In this document: in pieces, positions 49,165-61,229 of the stretch
Layout of the letters: every line of letters begins with the position of its first letter
Position numbering within the stretch: position 1 is the stretch's first letter
Origin: Nageia nagi
Taxonomy: Eukaryota; Pinophyta
Assembly (NCBI GenBank): GCA_050084985.1
Contig: JBITNC010000001.1
Coordinates: 76,322,001 to 76,386,000 of the forward strand
Direction of reading: 5' to 3'
DNA length: 64,000 nucleotides
Program-made: the position numbers and the translations under genes
Notes under the pieces: generated by a model
Database searches by the model: none
The model's input: only the letters and a program-made list of their open reading frames with translations
Told to the model about the DNA's origin: nothing

Positions 49165-50595
49165 TTATAGGATTATACCAACTGCTACAATTGGAGGTCT
49201 AGACAACATATCAACAATCTTATTTTGTGAACCCTTTTTATACATAATCATTAAATGAAATTGTTGCAAAAATCCCATCCAATAGAAATGCTTAGATTGT
49301 TGCAATTTAGATTGTGATTTAATATATTGTAAGGGTTGATGATCTGTATGTATTATTATCTCTTTACCCACCAAATAATATTTTCACCTTTTTAACACTT
49401 TGAACTAATGCAAATAATTCTTTATCATAAGTGGGATAGTTTCTTATCACACTATTGAACATCTCTCAGTGATAACATACCATATATCTTTCCTATAACA
49501 AAACTACATCCATAGCATAATCAGTTGTATTAGTTTCTATTTTAAAGGATTATTGAATATTAGGCAAAGTAAGAACTAGAGCATTATTGATTTTTATTTT
49601 CAACAAATCAAAAGTATATTATTGTTTTTCTCCCCACTAATATCCATGATTCTTCCTTGTAATGGCATGGAGTTGAGAAGCAATAAATGAAAAATTGGTA
49701 ATAAAATTGCAAAGGTATTGCACTGCTCTAAGAAAACTCCTTGTTTCTATCACATTAATGGGCATAGGCCATATCATAACAACCTCTACCAAGGTAGTAT
49801 CTATCCTTAGTTGACCTCCACTAACAATATGATCAAGATAGATTAAACTTTTCCTGACAAAATCACACTTAGACATTTTCAAAAAGAGTTTAGCTTCCCT
49901 TAACTTCAAAAAGCTTATGAATGTACATCATATGATCATTTCAATCATTACTATAAATAAGAATATCATCCAAATACACAATAATAAAATCATTAAGAAA
50001 AGGCCTTGAAACTTTATTCATGACTCTCATGAAAGTAGAAAGTGCATTGCATAAACCAAACAGTAATACTAACCACTCAAACAATCCTTGTTTTGTTTTA
50101 AAAGCAGTTTTTCAAGCATACTCATCTTTAACCCACACTTGATGATAACCACTCCTTAAATCAAATTTTGTAAAGAGTTTATCCTTTTGCAATTGGTCCA
50201 TTAACTCATCAATGCATGGTAATGGATATCTATTCTTTACTGTTATTTTCTTAAATTCCCTACAATCCACACACCATACACTAAGATCCATCTTTCTTTG
50301 GGATTAACACAATTGAAGAACCACATGGTAATGTACTAGGCCTAATGACTCCTTAATTTGACAATTCCTTGACTTGTTTTTTAATTTCTTCACTTTCCAT
50401 GATAAAATTTCTATATAAGCCAATATTAGGAAGTGCAACATCTTGATGCATCTGAATCTCATATTGAATATCTCTTTTAGGTGGAAGTTCTTTAGGTTCT
50501 TGAAATAAATCCTCAAATTCAAAAATTACATCTTTCACCACTTCTTTGTAGCAAGGATCACATTCATCAAGAGATTTCATAATCTCCACTTAATT
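49165..50595 (-). pseudogene. Element D reverse transcriptase and RNase H pseudogene
   Basis: Order on the minus strand: linker VIFEFEDLFQEPKELPPKRD (about 50530), IQYEIQMHQDVALPNIGLYR, then RT with RPSTLPCGSSIVLIPKKDGS-like sequence (near 50330), NRYPLPCIDELMDQLQK, FDLRSGYHQV, and the box [11 protein letters not shown] with both Asp intact (49965-49976). The 90-codon frame 49909-49637 is the thumb and connection (LFLKMSKCDFVRKSLIYLDH). RNase H ends in EIIIHTDHQPLQYIKSQSKL and DMLSRP (49374-49165). A few stops and shifts inactivate it. Confidence 0.85.
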
Positions 50596-51240
50596 TTTAG
50601 ACCTCACCATTACAAGTGCAAACTTTTGTCTTGTATTAATAATCCTCTTTGCTAATAAACCTCTTTCCTTGTCTTGCAGTGATCAAAGAAATATTATTTT
50701 CCTTATTTCGATGATTATTAACCATATATTCAATCCCATCCTTAATGAGTCTATATATTCAATCCCATCCTTAATGAGTTTATATTTATTTTCCTTTCTA
50801 TAAAACAAAGCATCTCTATCATATAGATAAGGACTTCTTAGCACAATCTTATAAATGTCCAAAGGAATAGCATCAAGTAATACCTCATTTATGAAATCCC
50901 TATTAATTCCAAACCTCAATTTGCATTGATGAGTAACTTGTAATTTAATCATTCCATGAACCCATCCTAATAGATATGCATGTAGGCGTGGCTACGTAGT
51001 GAGTGCAAGTGTCTTAACATACTCCTTTACAATCAAGTTATCTTATGCATTAGGATCAATTAATGTATCAATTCTAGTTTTCTTAGCTTATACCTTGATA
51101 TGAAAAGCTGAATTCATTTAATTTTCTCATTATTGTTAGATGATCCTTACAAAGCCATACATGTCATTTTCTCATCTACATCAGACCCATCTTCTACTTA
51201 TTTTACAAGAGTGGTTGTTTTTTTCTTATTTTCTTTCCAT
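50596..51240 (-). pseudogene. Element D protease region, decayed
   Basis: A 89-codon frame (50952-50683) reads as the protease-RT spacer: KLQVTHQCKLRFGINRDFIN, EVLLDAIPLDIYKIVLRSPY, LYDRDALFYRKENKY. The upstream active site would lie near 51050-51120, where TLIDPNA-like and KKTRIDTLID-like fragments are seen, but no intact DSG is certain. A 29-bp tandem duplication lies at 50724-50781. Confidence 0.6.
50724..50781. repeat. 29-bp tandem duplication in element D
   Basis: ATATATTCAATCCCATCCTT... occurs twice in a row (starts 50724 and 50753) with one mismatch. As 29 is not a multiple of three it shifts the frame, so it arose after the element died or killed it. Confidence 0.85.
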
Positions 51241-52261
51241 TTAGATTTAGGATGTTGCTCAGTGTATAATTTCCAACACTTAGCCTATAAATATCCTTCT
51301 TTCCTACAATGATTACATTGATCTTTAGACTTTTCCTTTGGAATAGTGGAAGTAGTTTTTCCCCTTATTTTTCCCTTTCCTTTATACTTTTTAGAATTAT
51401 TACTAGAAGCATTTTTCTTATTTCCTTCTCATAAAAATTTACCCCTTTCTTCTAAGTGTGTGGCTTGTACACAAACTTCATCGAATTTAGTTGGATTGAA
51501 CATTAACAATGTATACTTCAAATAATTATGCAAACCACCTATATACTTAAGAAGATTATTTTCAATATTGAGAGGAATACCTATCATAGTAGCTCTTTTC
51601 TAGAATTACATAATGTACTCTTGCACACTTTATCCTTTGCCTTGGTAAAAACTTTGCCATTCCATAATTTCCTTTTGCCAATAGTCTAATGGATAAAATT
51701 GTTCTCATAGAAAATATGTAAAATGATCCCAAGTAGTATGGAATCCTTGAGATTCTCATTTACTAATTGAAGATGACCTTCCCGCCAAATAAGTGTTGAA
51801 CCATCCATCTTGATGGTTGCTAATTGACTTTTATCTTCATCATTATAAAATTGAATTTATTTTATCTAATAATCCAACTTTTCAGCATTTACTTGACCAT
51901 TAAGCATAGGTAAATAAAATTTAACTTCTAATTTCAAAGGAGAAATTCTTACAGGAATTTCTTGTCTCCCAGTATTGATATTATTACCTCCACTTATTTT
52001 AGCTTCATCTTTCTTAGCTTGATTTTCTTGAAAAGATTGGATTTGTAATGATATTTTTTGAAACATAGTTGTAAGATTTGAAAGTTGCACTTTAACATTG
52101 GTTCCTCCTGAATTCATGGTTGTTAGCTCTCTTTGCTTCCTTAGCCAAATTCTAGAACCAATTTCTGGATCTCCTTCCACAATATCTCCTTCTTCCTTGT
52201 TGTTCTCTAATCTACTAATCATGCAAGAACAATTTACAGCAATAACAATAACAATTTCCAA
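51241..52261 (-). pseudogene. Element D gag pseudogene with zinc knuckle
   Basis: The N-terminal frame (52261-51866, 131 codons) contains VEGDPEIGSRIWLRKQRELT, QLSNLTTMFQKISLQIQSFQ (coiled-coil-like) and PVRISPLKLEVKFYLPMLNG, typical of the start of a widespread plant chromovirus Gag. A further clean frame is 51759-51562. The zinc knuckle at about 51330-51280 reads C-NH-C-RKEG-Y-L-stop-AK-C, with His changed to Tyr by a C-to-T change and Gln to a TAG stop. A KLYTEQHPKSK tail follows it. It is inactive. Confidence 0.78.
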
Positions 52262-52382
52262 GAAAACAACGTTTCTTTGATACTAAAATATAATACAATA
52301 TTATAGAACACCCAACAATAAACTAGCAATAACAAAGATTAATTTCCAAGAAAATAACATTTCTTTGATACTAAAATATAAT
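52253..52382. repeat. Duplicated leader segment carrying the primer-binding site of D
   Basis: AATTTCCAAGAAAA(C/T)AAC... through ...GATACTAAAATATAAT occurs at 52253-52294 and again at 52341-52382, an 88-base period. On the minus strand each copy contains TTTAGTATCAAAGAAA, a worn TGGTATCAGAGC-type PBS; the copy at about 52362-52376 lies next to the LTR end. Confidence 0.7.
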
Positions 52383-52383
52383 C

Positions 52384-53431
52384 TGTAATTAGAAGGATTA
52401 AATTTCAATTTAACTCCTTCTTGGGATCACTTCATACTTAAATTAATTAATTGCTTAAAAACTTAAAAACTATAGAAGAAAATGCATCACAAAGAGACAC
52501 GATAATTTACCCTAGTTCACCCGGTGTGGGCTACATCTAGCAACAAAATCTCTCTTCAATCAATGGATGTTGAATAATATACAATGGCCTCCATAGTACT
52601 TCATTACTTCTCCTCACAATTACATAAAATCTTAGCTCTAAAAAACTAAGAAATCTACTATCCAAACTATGTATAATTCTCTTCTCCAAACACCTCCAAC
52701 TTACCTCTTTATATAAGAAAAGAACCGACCAAGTTTGAAGTATTTTACAATGAGAAGATAACCACAAAAATAATATTTTTCAAATACCCATTATGATTCA
52801 AATTTGAACTCAAATGGTTGAACCAATATCCTAATATAGACTTATGAAGATCAAAAATCATGCTCTCTGGAAATACACAAAGTTGCAAATAAACTCAGCC
52901 TAATAATAGGCCTAAACACCACTAAAACAAATCGTACACCTTAAAATACCATACAATACATGCAAAACTATGTAATATTTTAAAAACTGGGCGGAGCAAA
53001 TGAATTGGTACCATTTTGCGGCACGCAAACAATTCAACCCCCTATTGACCAGTAGGCTGATGTCATTGGCAGGTTGGCAGCTTTACTGGTTTGATCAGGT
53101 GGTAATTTACCTGTTTGGTAGGTTTGGGTAGTGTGCATGATTGGGCTCTATGGGGGCTTCACACGATAGGGTGGTCAGAGTGGATCACCTCTGTGACCCC
53201 CGTTCTTTGTCTCCCTCGTTAGTGCACCAACGACCGGGTATAGCTCTGCGCCTTCCCCATGCCATCAGACTTGGAAACAATCCCCAAGGCAGCGTCCTCC
53301 ATGTGTGCACCTAATTTTTCACTGTTTAAGGCTCCCTTGGTGTCTCTCTACAACACATCCATGACGGCCTCCATGTTATCCCAAGTGGTGCGTCCTGGTC
53401 CCCATTTGCAATGCCACCCCTTGGGCTTACA
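52384..53431 (-). repeat. Element D 5' LTR
   Basis: On the minus strand it starts TGTAAGCCCAAGGGG at 53431 and ends CCTTCTAATTACA at 52384, giving TGTAA/TTACA ends. About 900 bases align with 33177-34109. It includes a TATA box and a conserved R/U5 phrase, minus-strand GTAGCCCACACCGGGTGAAC, of the type found in many plant LTRs. The outer 150 bases are noticeably richer in GC than the surroundings. Confidence 0.8.
52707..52719 (-). promoter_or_regulatory. TATA box in element D 5' LTR
   Basis: Minus-strand TTCTTATATAAAGAGG; the truncated 3' LTR has TTCTTATATAAATAGG at 33524-33536. Confidence 0.65.
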
Positions 53432-55240
53432 TATATAATTTTAATATTGTTTTATTTTTTTGGCATTTTTTATTTTTATTTTGTATTTTAATAAAAAAAT
53501 ATTATAGCTTCAAAACTACATATTTTCCACATACAAAGTTGAATTTTTGATCTAGAAAAAATGTCACATAGTTGGAGACAAATAGAAAATCATAAAATTG
53601 AGTAAACTGAATATCGAGATGATCCACATTTTGGATCAACTAATCCAAAATATGACCTGATACAAATGTCACATAGCCTTAGGTTCCCTCTAACCCAAAT
53701 ATGAGTTTGCTCCCACTAGTTGGATATTGAGAAAAGTCATCACCTCCCTAGAGATTAGCGTACTTGTAGATTATGCAATCTTGATATAGAATTTGAGGAG
53801 CATTTCATTTTTACTTTTCCTATTTACTATGAGATATGTGGTAAATATTATTTATTATCCAAATATACTCGTACACTGAAATCTTGGATTAATTATAAAG
53901 ACCAAAGATTCAACACCCTTTTCATCAAGGAATTATTCAATCTTAGAAAATCCTACTTAGTAATAGTTTCAAGAAGACAAATAGTTCTAGACTCATCCCC
54001 TCATTCTTCCTACCTTAAGAAGCCACAACCAAGAAGCGACAAGGTGACCATATAGACAAAACAAGATCAATTCATTTCCGACTACAACAAAGACTATTTA
54101 TGGTGACATTGAACTCCTACACTACTTTTCAATATTGAATGTTGGGAGTAATTCTTGATTTGCAGATTTTGTATATCATTTGTTATACTTATTTGGTACT
54201 TTTTTGTTTTCTCTAGAGCTACATTAGGAACTCCCATTTCTTTTGTATAAGTCTATATTACAATCGCACTGACCTCTTTTGGTCACCAGTGGACACTAAT
54301 ACAAAATTCAAATTCAAATTACTATTTGTTTCCCTCTACTCTTCATGCTTTGTCCTTCCTCCATTTTTTTTGTTTACCATCTAACTAGACTCTTACATGT
54401 GAGTCTGTTTTTGTCTCGCTTCCCATTGATGCATAACTAGTTCACCACCGTAGGTTCCCATTATTATCTATGATAATCACAAAAGTGAAACGTTCATGAC
54501 TTCCAAATTAAGGGTTGCCTTGTTTAGTTTTGTACAATAGTGAGATCATACCAGAACATCTTAGGAGTAAAAATAAAGATTATCCTTTATGATTTGTAAG
54601 TAGTGTGATGAAGATCCATCATCCTTGAGTACATTTGGATTTCATACAAAGAGTTTGATATAATGTCACTCTTGTTTTGTACTTAATAAAACTCCATGTT
54701 TAGATTCTATAAGAATTGTGTTGATTTATTGTTATTACTTTTATTATTGTTAATGTTATTGGATCAATGTATGTTAATGTATATTGAATTGGGTGAATGT
54801 TTGAGTTTCATGAAACACTTTAAAAATCTTATATTGTACTTGTAATCACCATTTTGATCTCCATAATGAAGAAGAGATCTTAAATTGGATGTACTTTCAC
54901 CTTGGGAAAAACTAATAACAAGTTGATTGCGATATTTTGTATAAATATTAATTTCATTAATATTAGTTATTTTCTTTCAATTTTTTTGAAATCACACTTA
55001 ATTTTGTAAATAAAATGTACTGGAAGAAGAGCATCGACATCCTACTTATAGTCATTTTAGGACACCTATGTCATATTTCTTGTATAATTCAATTCAAAAA
55101 TTTAGATTCATAATTTTGAACTCTTGAATAGCATTACTGGTAGAGTTTTATAGTAATAACAAAAAGCTAATATATTTGTAATGAAATCTATATCATTAGT
55201 TTGAGTAATTTAGCATTAACAATTATGAGGATTAAATATG
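53432..55240. other. Non-coding AT-rich stretch
   Basis: No coding frame, RNA gene or repeat with defined ends seen. It contains several long A/T runs (53440-53500, 54730-54780). Confidence 0.4.
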
Positions 55241-55249
55241 TATTTACTA

Positions 55250-55900
55250 CAATGATATCATTGTCATCATAGAGCATGATAACGATGTCATTCTAGTTAT
55301 TGTGTGTTTGTAACATAATATTTGTTTATCTTTAGCACAATATCTTGAATGTTTACAACATAATACTCTTTGACTTTATAATTAAAATACAACGACATCG
55401 TTTTCGTTCTTGGATAAAACTATGATTTTCTTCTGGCCTTTAATAACTAAAATCTTGTCAACGTTTCTAAGTCGTCTTGTTCCTTGCCAAGCTCTTATCT
55501 AAATTACGTTTTGTCTGCGTCGAGTGTTGAACCTAATTTTGAAAGGCTATCAAAGATTGGCGAAGTCCGACCAAAGTTAACTGAACTTTCCCTTCTCCTC
55601 TGGAATGAAAAGTTCATCTTTTGTGGGACCTCGTATTCGTATGTATCTTATATGAGCTATACTTTTGGTATATAAATTAGTTCCCCTACTGCTATAACTT
55701 GTCTATTGTTGCGTTCTTCTTTGTGTATTTTTCTTAAAATATTGGACGATAATGTCGTTTTGGTCTACTTTAAGAACGATGTCATTGTGGAGGTAAAATA
55801 CCATATATTTTCAGGCTAAAGTGAATGTCTTTTCCACACAAAACTCTATCTATTTGGTTAAGGATATCGATCTAGGAAAGAACAACAATGTCATTGTTGT
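55250..55900. repeat. Cluster of ACGATGTC-type imperfect palindromes
   Basis: Six related 12-14 base sites fall within 650 bases: AATGATATCATT (55253), AACGATGTCATT (55281), AACGACATCGTTTT (55391), AATGTCGTTTT (55751), AACGATGTCATTG (55775) and ACAATGTCATTGT (55885). They follow a common plan, AACGAYRTCRTT, on either strand. The intervening 55430-55680 is less AT-rich and holds a 63-codon frame (55484-55675) without recognisable domain. Confidence 0.6.
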
Positions 55901-55919
55901 GTTATAAAATTATAATAAT

Positions 55920-56430
55920 TACAAAGGATCAATTACAATTTCAATTGTAAGTATGAACATTTAAGTATTGTAATGAGTATTTCCAATTTTAATTGTATAG
56001 AGTATGACAACTTTGCAAAAATTTCAATTATATGGAATACAGAGTATTTGTAATTTCAAAAAATTCAATTGTATAGAGTGTTGAGTATTTGCAAGTTCTA
56101 AAATTTCAGTTGTATAAGATTTAGCAATTTTGAATTGTATGTAGTATTTGGAAAATTTTACTTTTTATTTATTTCATGATGGTTATTTGATATCGTGTAT
56201 TAAGAAGTATTTTATTTTATATTTAAGATTTATCTACAATTCAAAAAAATTATTTTTTTTGTATTTTAGAACTGAAGTTCATTTATTCAATGATAAACAA
56301 GAGTTAATCAATCTCACTATGATTATTTGAAAATGTTCAAGGGGTCAATTATGATGACTTTACAATTTTGAATTGTATGAAGTATTTATAATTTCAAAAA
56401 ATTTAGTTGTAAATAGTAGTACATAAATCA
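55920..56430 (+). repeat. Degenerate AT-rich repeats with AATTGTATAGAGTATT core
   Basis: At least six loose copies of (C)AATTTTGAATTGTATRgAGTATTTg occur, spaced 50-70 bases at first (55940-56150) and again near 56365. Sequence drift is strong. Confidence 0.5.
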
Positions 56431-56592
56431 CAGTGAAATTGGGTTGGTTAAGAGTGAATGATTTAGTTTTGATATTCCATAAGTTTATAATGTTATATCT
56501 AACTGAATACATTCTTAATCTTATTCTTTTGTTTTTCCAAGATGGTTATTGGATGTCATATATCTAGAAGTATTTTATTTTATATTTAAGAT
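56178..56592 (+). repeat. Direct repeat pair GATGGTTATT...GAAGTATTTTATTTTATATT
   Basis: 56178-56230 and 56541-56592 share about 50 bases with few differences, both starting GATGGTTATT and ending TATTTAAGATT. They are 363 bases apart, with the second copy just before LINE 2. Confidence 0.6.
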
Positions 56593-56639
56593 TGTATTTT
56601 TCCACCACCTTGTTCTTGCACTTTCTCCCCTTGATTTAT

Positions 56640-58337
56640 TATAAACTTCGACTACCATTACTCCATTACCTATGTAGATCATTTACATCAGATTTTATCT
56701 AGCCCTCCTTCTTTTCCCACTATTGCTAATCACTCCACTTTTATAGTCCAAGCACTTTGGACAACTGCATTGCAATCCTATCCTCATACCATACAACCCC
56801 CTCAATATTTGGTATGATGAGAAATGCAAACTTGCTCATCAAACATTGAAACATATCATTCGTTTCTCTCCCCATATCAAAAAAACTTCTCATAGAACTT
56901 ATAAGATGCTTCTTTGAAAGAAAAAGTGTATGTTTCTCTCCCAACGTAGGCTTGATCTTAACCACTCCTTTTGACATTCTCCTAAATCTTTTTGGCACCT
57001 TATCCTCCCTAAAGACCATGTCAACCATGAGATCAATCTTTCCACTTGGACTTCCCATGCTTCATGACTCTATACCATCCCTAATCAACCTCTTATTAGA
57101 GTTCCTCCTCCCCACTTCTTACCATATTTTCACTACCGAACTTATCAAGTGGGCTATAAAAAATCTTTGTATAGGAAAAGCAACAATTTTGAATGGATAA
57201 GAAAAACATTTGAAACATGACTTTGACTCACTTATTGGACCCCTTCTCAATCTCTTCAATCTTACAATTTGCTAGGTTTTCTTGATTCATGGACTCAACA
57301 TATCATCCATCCCATTCACAAAGAAGGGGATCCACACAAAGCCAATAACTATAGAACCATCATGATCGAGAATATCTTTGCCAAGCTCTATGCCACAACA
57401 TTAGATGTGCTTCTATCTCATAGATTAGAGGATGAGGGACATGGGGCCATGGGTCAACTTGTTTTTCATCAAGACTATTAGAATATAGATCATATCCTAG
57501 TTCTCAGATCTATCATAGAGAAGGCATGCTCTATATCATTCAGATTCTTCTACTACTTTATGGATTTTAGAAAAGTCTTCGATACCATGCCTTATCATAT
57601 GCTATTTAAGAGACTTTAGTCAATTTTTATCTTTGGAGATCTTTTTATAGCAATTTCTAGATAGTACAAGGTAGTGATCAATTACTTTTACTTCTCTCAA
57701 GGACTCTTTAAAAACATTCTCAGCACCAGAAGAGTGAAACAAGGTTTCCTCTTTCCCAAGCACTTTTTGGGATACTCATAGATGAGCTTGAGTCTTTTCT
57801 CCAAGAACATACACATGCAGATAATGGATGCTTACTTCATAATGTCTTGATTTATATCCTCCTTTGGGCTGATGATGTTATTCTCTTAGCTTCAACTATT
57901 AAGGGACTCCAACATCAATTAGATGCATTAGCTAATTTTTATGCTTAGAGATAGTTGTCAACTAACCTTACCAAGAAAAAGGTTATGGTGTTTAATACTA
58001 CCAAGGATTTTGTATCTTATCTTCATTTCCATCTTCAAGGATGAGTTGTAGAGATCACCAACTTCTATGTATACCTTGGAGTTCTTTTCATTAGACCTAC
58101 ATTTCATATGAAGTCTTCTCACAAACTCGTATTTGTAAGGGATATGCAACACTTTCCTTACTTGAGTGAAGTTGCTTTAGAGCTCATTTCTAGGACATTC
58201 CAGTCCATATAAAGATTTTTGACACCTTGGAGAAGCCAACTATAACGTACAGATCAAAAATATGGGGCCCTAGTCTTATTCTGACTTAATGGTCTCGTGT
58301 CAAATGAGTACAAACTCTTTTTATTTGAAGGTTTAAA
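56640..58337 (+). mobile_element. LINE 2 (APE-type family), RT portion, cut by element G
   Basis: Related to LINE 1. Plus-strand fragments: AIKNLCIGKATILNG (near 57150, just before RT), HIIHPIHKEGDPHKANNYRT (57301-57360), FMDFRKVFDTMPYHMLFKRL (57550-57617) with the first catalytic Asp box, RVKQGFLFP (57736) and WADDVILLAST (57866), the intact catalytic ADD. Frames shift between them. The 5' part with the endonuclease is missing; the 3' part after 58337 lies beyond element G and outside the window. In the 56741-57058 stretch the open frame on the minus strand is a shadow. Confidence 0.8.
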
Positions 58338-58873
58338 TGTTGCGAGTGCATGGTTCCTCATTCTATTATCCTTACTAAGAGAATTGAACTATAACATGAA
58401 CAACTCTAAACTACCAAGTTCACATGAAAGCTCACAATACACATCTAACAAATTCACAAAGTAATTTCACAAAGATAACATAAGATGTAAGTGGTTCCTC
58501 CAACTAAGAGTACATCCACTAACTAGATCTCTCTTAATCTTAAATATGAACTCTTACAATTCTCTTAACTCATCTCCTAAACACTATCCTATAGCATAGC
58601 TTTACTCCATAAATTGATGTGTGATCAAAAAGAGGGAGCCTTTTATTTATAGGCCAAAATTTCTCTTTGGATCACCCTTTTATCCAATGTACAAAAACAT
58701 AACATGCACATCCTTTTACCCAAGGGGCATGCTCATGACATGGAGTGTAGGACAAGTTACATTATCATATTCATTTAAATACTTAAGGTATCAAATGATA
58801 CCTTTAAGTATTAGTGAATATACATAGAAGATTATTACATAACCTTTACAATAATGTATTATACATTCCAACA
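58338..58873 (-). repeat. Element G 3' LTR
   Basis: Minus-strand start TGTTGGAATGTATAATACAT at 58873 and end CACTCGCAACA at 58338, giving TGTTG/CAACA ends; 536 bases. A TATA box GCCTATAAATAAAAGG lies at 58641-58656. The partner 5' LTR must lie beyond 64000. Confidence 0.8.
58641..58656 (-). promoter_or_regulatory. TATA box in element G LTR
   Basis: Minus-strand GGCCTATAAATAAAAGG, in the middle of the LTR as expected for a U3/R boundary. Confidence 0.65.
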
Positions 58874-58890
58874 CTCCTCCTTAATGCAGT
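58874..58890 (-). other. Element G polypurine tract
   Basis: Minus-strand TGCATTAAGGAGGAG runs directly into the LTR start TGTTGGAATG, the standard copia arrangement. A second AAGGGGGAGT lies upstream at about 59600-59609 just after the end of pol. Confidence 0.8.
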
Positions 58891-59640
58891 ATTGGGATAG
58901 AGTGAATACGAGAGAAGAAAAAGAAAAAGTAAGAGAGTTCTCTTCCAAATAGATACAACAGAGATAAAATTTTTTACATATTTGTGAAGTAAGAAAGATC
59001 TAGTTTGAGACTCATTACTTTGCCAAATACAATCACTAACCACAACTAGTTTCAATGTACATGAAGTAGTCATCCAACTGGAAGTCATGAAGAGTCTCTA
59101 AGAGCTTGCATACTTGAAGTAAGTAACCTTCAATCTCAAGGAACTTGCAAGTCATAAGCTACTCAAATAATAAGATCAGTTAGATGTACCATATTCATAT
59201 CAATAAGGGTAGATGAATCACTCAAATGCCATCATAAACTAATCAATAGTGCACTATAAGTCATCACAAAGATGCTAAGCCAAAACTCATAGTCACCTGC
59301 TATATATAAAACATGTGTTGATTATCATTACAAAATAAAGCATGCACATACGAGTTTCTCACATATGGATAACTAAACAATGCTAAAAGACACAAAAGAA
59401 TTTCTCACACATGGATAATTGAATAGTGCTAGATTGGCCAAAATATTTTTTCTTTAAAAATTTTTAGCATAAGTTCCTCATGCATAGCAAACTTACTATG
59501 AAGGTGTACAACAAAATCAATACTATATAGCATAAAATTCTTCTAGAGGTGAAGTTGTAATCATAAATATGAATTCAACAGAAGAATTCAAACTTTACTC
59601 CCCCTTAAGGGCAACTTTACCAACTTGATAGCATCCTTAA
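58891..59640 (-). other. Element G 3' untranslated region
   Basis: About 750 bases between the end of RNase H and the polypurine tract. The frame 59088-58846 on the minus strand has no known domain. The upstream AAGGGGGAGT at 59600 may be an internal primer tract. Confidence 0.5.
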
Positions 59641-61170
59641 GCCTACAAAATTAAGCTTATAGGAGTGGCTTGGTGAACAAATCAATAGAGTTCAATGTGG
59701 ATAGATAATACTCTAGGTGTATGATGTTATCAAGAACCTTCTTCTTGATAAAATGGGTATGGATTTTCATATGTTTTGTTCTCTAATGGAACATAAGGTT
59801 CTTAGCTAAAGAAATAGCCAATTGATTGTCTAAAAAATCAAATATATGCCACCTTGCTCATATCCAATTTATTTCAAAAGATGCCTTAGCCAAATAGCTT
59901 CCTAGGTTGCAATAGACATGGCATGATATTCAACTTCTATAGTGGAAAGAAAAATAGTAGGCTACTTCTTGGAAGCCTAATAGATAGCACCGAAACCAAT
60001 GCTAAACACATATGTAGAGGTTGATTTCCTATCATCTCTATCTCCCCCATAGTAAGAATCTAAGAATACATAGAGAACAAATGAGGGCAACTTAGAATAC
60101 TTGAGAGCAAGATCCTTAGTCTTTGCAACATACCTCAAGATTTGCTTAATAGCATTGAGATGCTCAACATATAATTTTTGCATGAATCATGCCATTAGAT
60201 TCATTGCAAAGGTAATATCTAGCGTAGATATAATCAAACATAAAATACTACCAATTAATTACCTATAAGCTGTAACATCAGTTAACTAAGAATTCAAGCT
60301 CAAAGAAATAATGATTCTATAATAGACTAATATTACAACATATCTACACTCCTTCATTCCAAACTTCTGTAAGATGTCTGATATATACTTATATTGACTA
60401 AGATAAGTACAATCTTTGCATTAATACACTTGCATTCTAAGATAGTAGTGTAAGAGACCAAATTTCATCATTTCAAATGTTTTCTTAAGTTTGGATATGC
60501 ACTCTTGAATGATTTTATCATTATTCTTAGTTATCAGAAGATCATTCACATAAAGGAGAATCAAGACCATATCTTTTTCTTGATTGAGTACATATAAATT
60601 AGAGTAAAAAAACACTTAGATTAAACCAATGTCTACAAAAATACCTTAAAATCTTCTTATACTAGGCTCTAGGTGATTACTTAAGTCCATATAATTAATG
60701 ACTTCTTTAGCTTACACACAAAGGACTTTTTACCTTCTACAAAAACCCTTCTAGTTGATTCATGAAAAGTTTTACATTTAAGTCACCATTAAGAAATGCA
60801 CTTTTTACATTAATTTGAAAAACTTTCCATCCTCAAGCTATAGAAAGAGTAAAGATAATTCTCATAGGCATCTTTGCTATAAGAGCAAAAGTTTTCTCAT
60901 AATCTACATCGTATTTCTAAGCAAAACCTTTAGCTACTAACCTTGCCTTATATTTCTCAATATCCATAATATAATTGAACTTGACCCTATAGATCCACTT
61001 ATTTCCAATCACATTTTTTTTATTAGGATACGAAACCAAATCCTAAGTTTTATTTTTCATAAGCACCTCATACTCCATTTTCAAAGCTTCCATCTAGTTT
61101 AGAGGCTTCTTTGAAGGTTGAGGGCTCATGCTTGTTATCAATCTTGGCAAATAAGGATTTGTTTAAGGTC
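59640..61170 (-). pseudogene. Element G reverse transcriptase and RNase H pseudogene
   Basis: RT: EEGKKSFVCKLKKSLI-type fragment near 60730, then the clean frame 60615-60421 with VLILLYVNDLLITKNNDKII (catalytic YVDD changed to YVND) and LKKTFEMMKFGLLHYYL. RNase H: 60183-59977 reads LNAIKQILRYVAKTKDLALK and GGDRDDRKSTSTYVFSIG, then fragments KEPTISLSTIEAEY-like and QSISYFF down to about 59700. These are standard copia signatures. Many stops, mostly from C-to-T changes, break it. Confidence 0.82.
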
Positions 61171-61229
61171 ATGCTTATTGTTACCCTTTGTGTTGGAGAA
61201 TTTAGTTCTTGAGGTGATTTTTCTAGATT

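Larger units (their letters stand above)
33177..53431 (-). mobile_element. Element D: chromovirus (Ty3/gypsy), interrupted by element F
   Basis: On the minus strand: 5' LTR 53431-52384, PBS, gag with zinc knuckle, protease region, RT, RNase H, integrase and the start of a chromodomain. Element F and a deletion intervene before the truncated 3' LTR (34109-33177). LTR ends are TGTAA...TTACA. Gag and RT sequence match a common plant chromovirus family. Flanks (tgatc, tatat) do not match, so no target duplication is claimed. Confidence 0.85.

Noticed and set aside
33172-53436. Target-site duplication for element D
   Set aside because: tgatc on one side and tatat on the other do not match; either boundary may be off or decayed.
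55484-55675. A 63-codon frame in a less AT-rich stretch, possible exon
   Set aside because: No domain, no clear splice context and no neighbouring exon was found. It is mentioned with the palindrome cluster only.
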